Assembly (NCBI RefSeq): GCF_021272385.1
Contig: NZ_JAJSDZ010000010.1
Span: 372,001-436,000, forward strand
From: Vibrio salinus
GTDB lineage: Bacteria > Pseudomonadota > Gammaproteobacteria > Enterobacterales > Vibrionaceae
DNA: 64,000 bases
Direction of reading: 5' to 3'
Below, piece by piece: positions 62,992 through 64,000 of this stretch (within the stretch, counting starts at the first letter, position 1; each line of letters starts with the position of its first letter). The translations under genes were made by a program, and so were the position numbers. Under the pieces are notes generated by a model. It saw only the letters and a program-made list of their open reading frames with translations, had not been told where the DNA came from and did no database searches.

Positions 62992-63188
62992 AATATTTCT
63001 CCTTTGATTTGCAGGATTTATTATAACTGGAAATTGGATTGCCATCGATGGATAAAGGTGTCGTAAGGTAAAAAACAACCACTTTTCTTGTCAGGATAAA
63101 TTATTTAAACCAAATCGCGTTTTTTATCATTTAATGGGAAAAGAAGAGCGGTTCGGGTTAGGGGATTTTTTAGGAAATGAAATCAAAA

Positions 63189-63218
63189 AAACAAGCGACC
63201 GTAAGTGGTCACTTGTTT
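63189..63218 (-). terminator. Terminator after pncB
   Basis: AAACAAGCGACC (63189-63200) and GGTCACTTGTTT (63207-63218), a 12-base stem with one G-U-type pair. On the minus strand it is followed by TTTTTGATT. Confidence 0.85.
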
Positions 63219-63227
63219 AGTTATAAA

Positions 63228-64000
63228 TCAGGCCGCGGCGATATATATCCGCTTCGTTTTCTTCTGTTGCGTTAATTGCTCAATCAAATCGTCTATGTTC
63301 AGCTCAATGCCAAACTGACGTTTAAGATTTGCCAGATAAATGGCATCTTCACACATGGCTTTTTCTGGCTCATCACTGATTTTTGCTACCGGCCTTCCGT
63401 TGCATTCCGTCAGTTTGATCACCATGGATAGAGGAGAGTACTGAACACATTCATTGTTGGTCCATCCTCCCAGGTCATTAGTTAGAAATGTTCCGATTCC
63501 AAAAGAAATGTTGACTCTGTCTTTAAAATAGTCACAAATCTCCAGAGATTGTTCGAAGTTAAGTCCATTGGAAAACACAAAGACTTTAGACATTGGATCA
63601 ATACCCAATTGCTTATAATGATTGATAAGTTTATCACCCCAGGCAAAAGGGCATCCTGAATCGTGTCTGACACCATCATAAGCTTTGGCCAGATGCATGT
63701 TGAAATCTTGCAGGAATGCGTCAATGGTTAAGGTATCCGTTGGCGCAATAGATAGTTGACCATCAAAAGCTTTTAGCCACTGTTCAAGAGCAACTCGTTG
63801 AGAGTCTCTTGGATTCACCAGAGCCTGATGTCCCATAAACCATTCATGGGCAATGGTTCCAATTGGTGTCATGTTGAACTGACGGGCAAAATGCGTATTG
63901 CTTGTTCCCACCATCAGCTCTGGAATGTGAGAACTAAGGTAGTCAATGATGACTTCCTGAGCTGAAGTGGAAAACCGTCTTCTGGTTCCCATTTCTGTCA
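63228..64000 (-). CDS. pncB: Nicotinate phosphoribosyltransferase, C-terminal part, cut by window edge
   Basis: The frame is open to the right edge, so the first visible codons are internal: TEMGTRRRFS matches the conserved middle of PncB, not a start. About 257 residues are seen. Key parts: the phosphorylated-histidine region GTSNTHFARQFNMTPIGTIA then HEW, WLKAFDGQLSIAPTDTLTID, GVRHDSGCPFAWGDKLINHY, VFSNGLNFEQ and FGIGTFLTNDLGG. The enzyme makes nicotinate mononucleotide from nicotinate, PRPP and ATP in the NAD salvage pathway. It ends at a good terminator. Unrelated in function to the nearby sucrose genes. Confidence 0.94.
   Translation of the reverse strand, partial: TEMGTRRRFSTSAQEVIIDYLSSHIPELMVGTSNTHFARQFNMTPIGTIAHEWFMGHQALVNPRDSQRVALEQWLKAFDGQLSIAPTDTLTIDAFLQDFNMHLAKAYDGVRHDSGCPFAWGDKLINHYKQLGIDPMSKVFVFSNGLNFEQSLEICDYFKDRVNISFGIGTFLTNDLGGWTNNECVQYSPLSMVIKLTECNGRPVAKISDEPEKAMCEDAIYLANLKRQFGIELNIDDLIEQLTQQKKTKRIYIAAA

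Overview
The window looks like part of a chromosome of a marine or estuarine gammaproteobacterium, most probably a Vibrio or close relative; this rests on protein resemblance and gene content only. Pointers are three methyl-accepting chemotaxis proteins, a GlpT, an AckA-Pta pair, a DcuB, an AGCS symporter, a ScrA/ScrR/ScrB/ScrK sucrose locus and an exported MsrA-MsrB fusion. Density is about 50 genes in 64 kb, mostly catabolic and transport genes each with a local regulator, as on a secondary Vibrio chromosome or an accessory part of the main one. No rRNA, tRNA, phage, transposase or CRISPR array was seen.

Layout. 0-9 kb: cut-off maltodextrin glucosidase MalZ, a Nudix hydrolase, a dCache chemoreceptor, a DUF6622-like membrane protein, then iadA and a NhaC antiporter divergent from a LysR regulator. 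9-15.9 kb: DAPG-hydrolase-like protein, lipoprotein, glpT, MsrA-MsrB fusion, an AraC regulator divergent from an AhpD-like protein, and another lipoprotein. 16-21 kb: a glycoside operon (GPH transporter, XylR-like regulator, GH3 glycosidase) with matching 21-bp phased repeats before its first and last genes. 21-31.6 kb: succinate-semialdehyde-type dehydrogenase, a divergent SDR with a helix-turn-helix partner, an AraC regulator, and a set able to turn an aldehyde into acyl-CoA, acyl-phosphate and ATP (CoA-acylating dehydrogenase, AckA, Pta). 31.9-34.5 kb: SemiSWEET and a serine hydrolase divergent from a MerR regulator over a MerR-type promoter, then an RsgA-like GTPase.

34.9-40.9 kb: chemoreceptor followed by a sugar-type binding protein without a transporter, class B acid phosphatase AphA, a second lone binding protein, and a Mn-type superoxide dismutase behind a Fur-box-like sequence. 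40.9-45 kb: an Fe-S flavin enoate-reductase-like enzyme and an OFA-family carrier divergent from a PadR regulator with a textbook PadR site. 45-50 kb: lipoprotein, a GabD-like and DmlA/TtuC-like pair, and a TIR-SIR2 fusion that looks like a single-gene NAD-depleting defence protein. 50.6-57.5 kb: AGCS symporter with a potentially structured leader, small lipoprotein, DcuB, an EamA permease and a third chemoreceptor. 57.5-63 kb: the sucrose locus with two identical ScrR operators; then a cut-off pncB.

The most notable items are the TIR-SIR2 protein, the self-consistent regulator/operator pairs (XylR-like, MerR, PadR, LysR, ScrR), the nested-helix leader before the AGCS gene, and the long inverted repeat between the acylating dehydrogenase and ackA.
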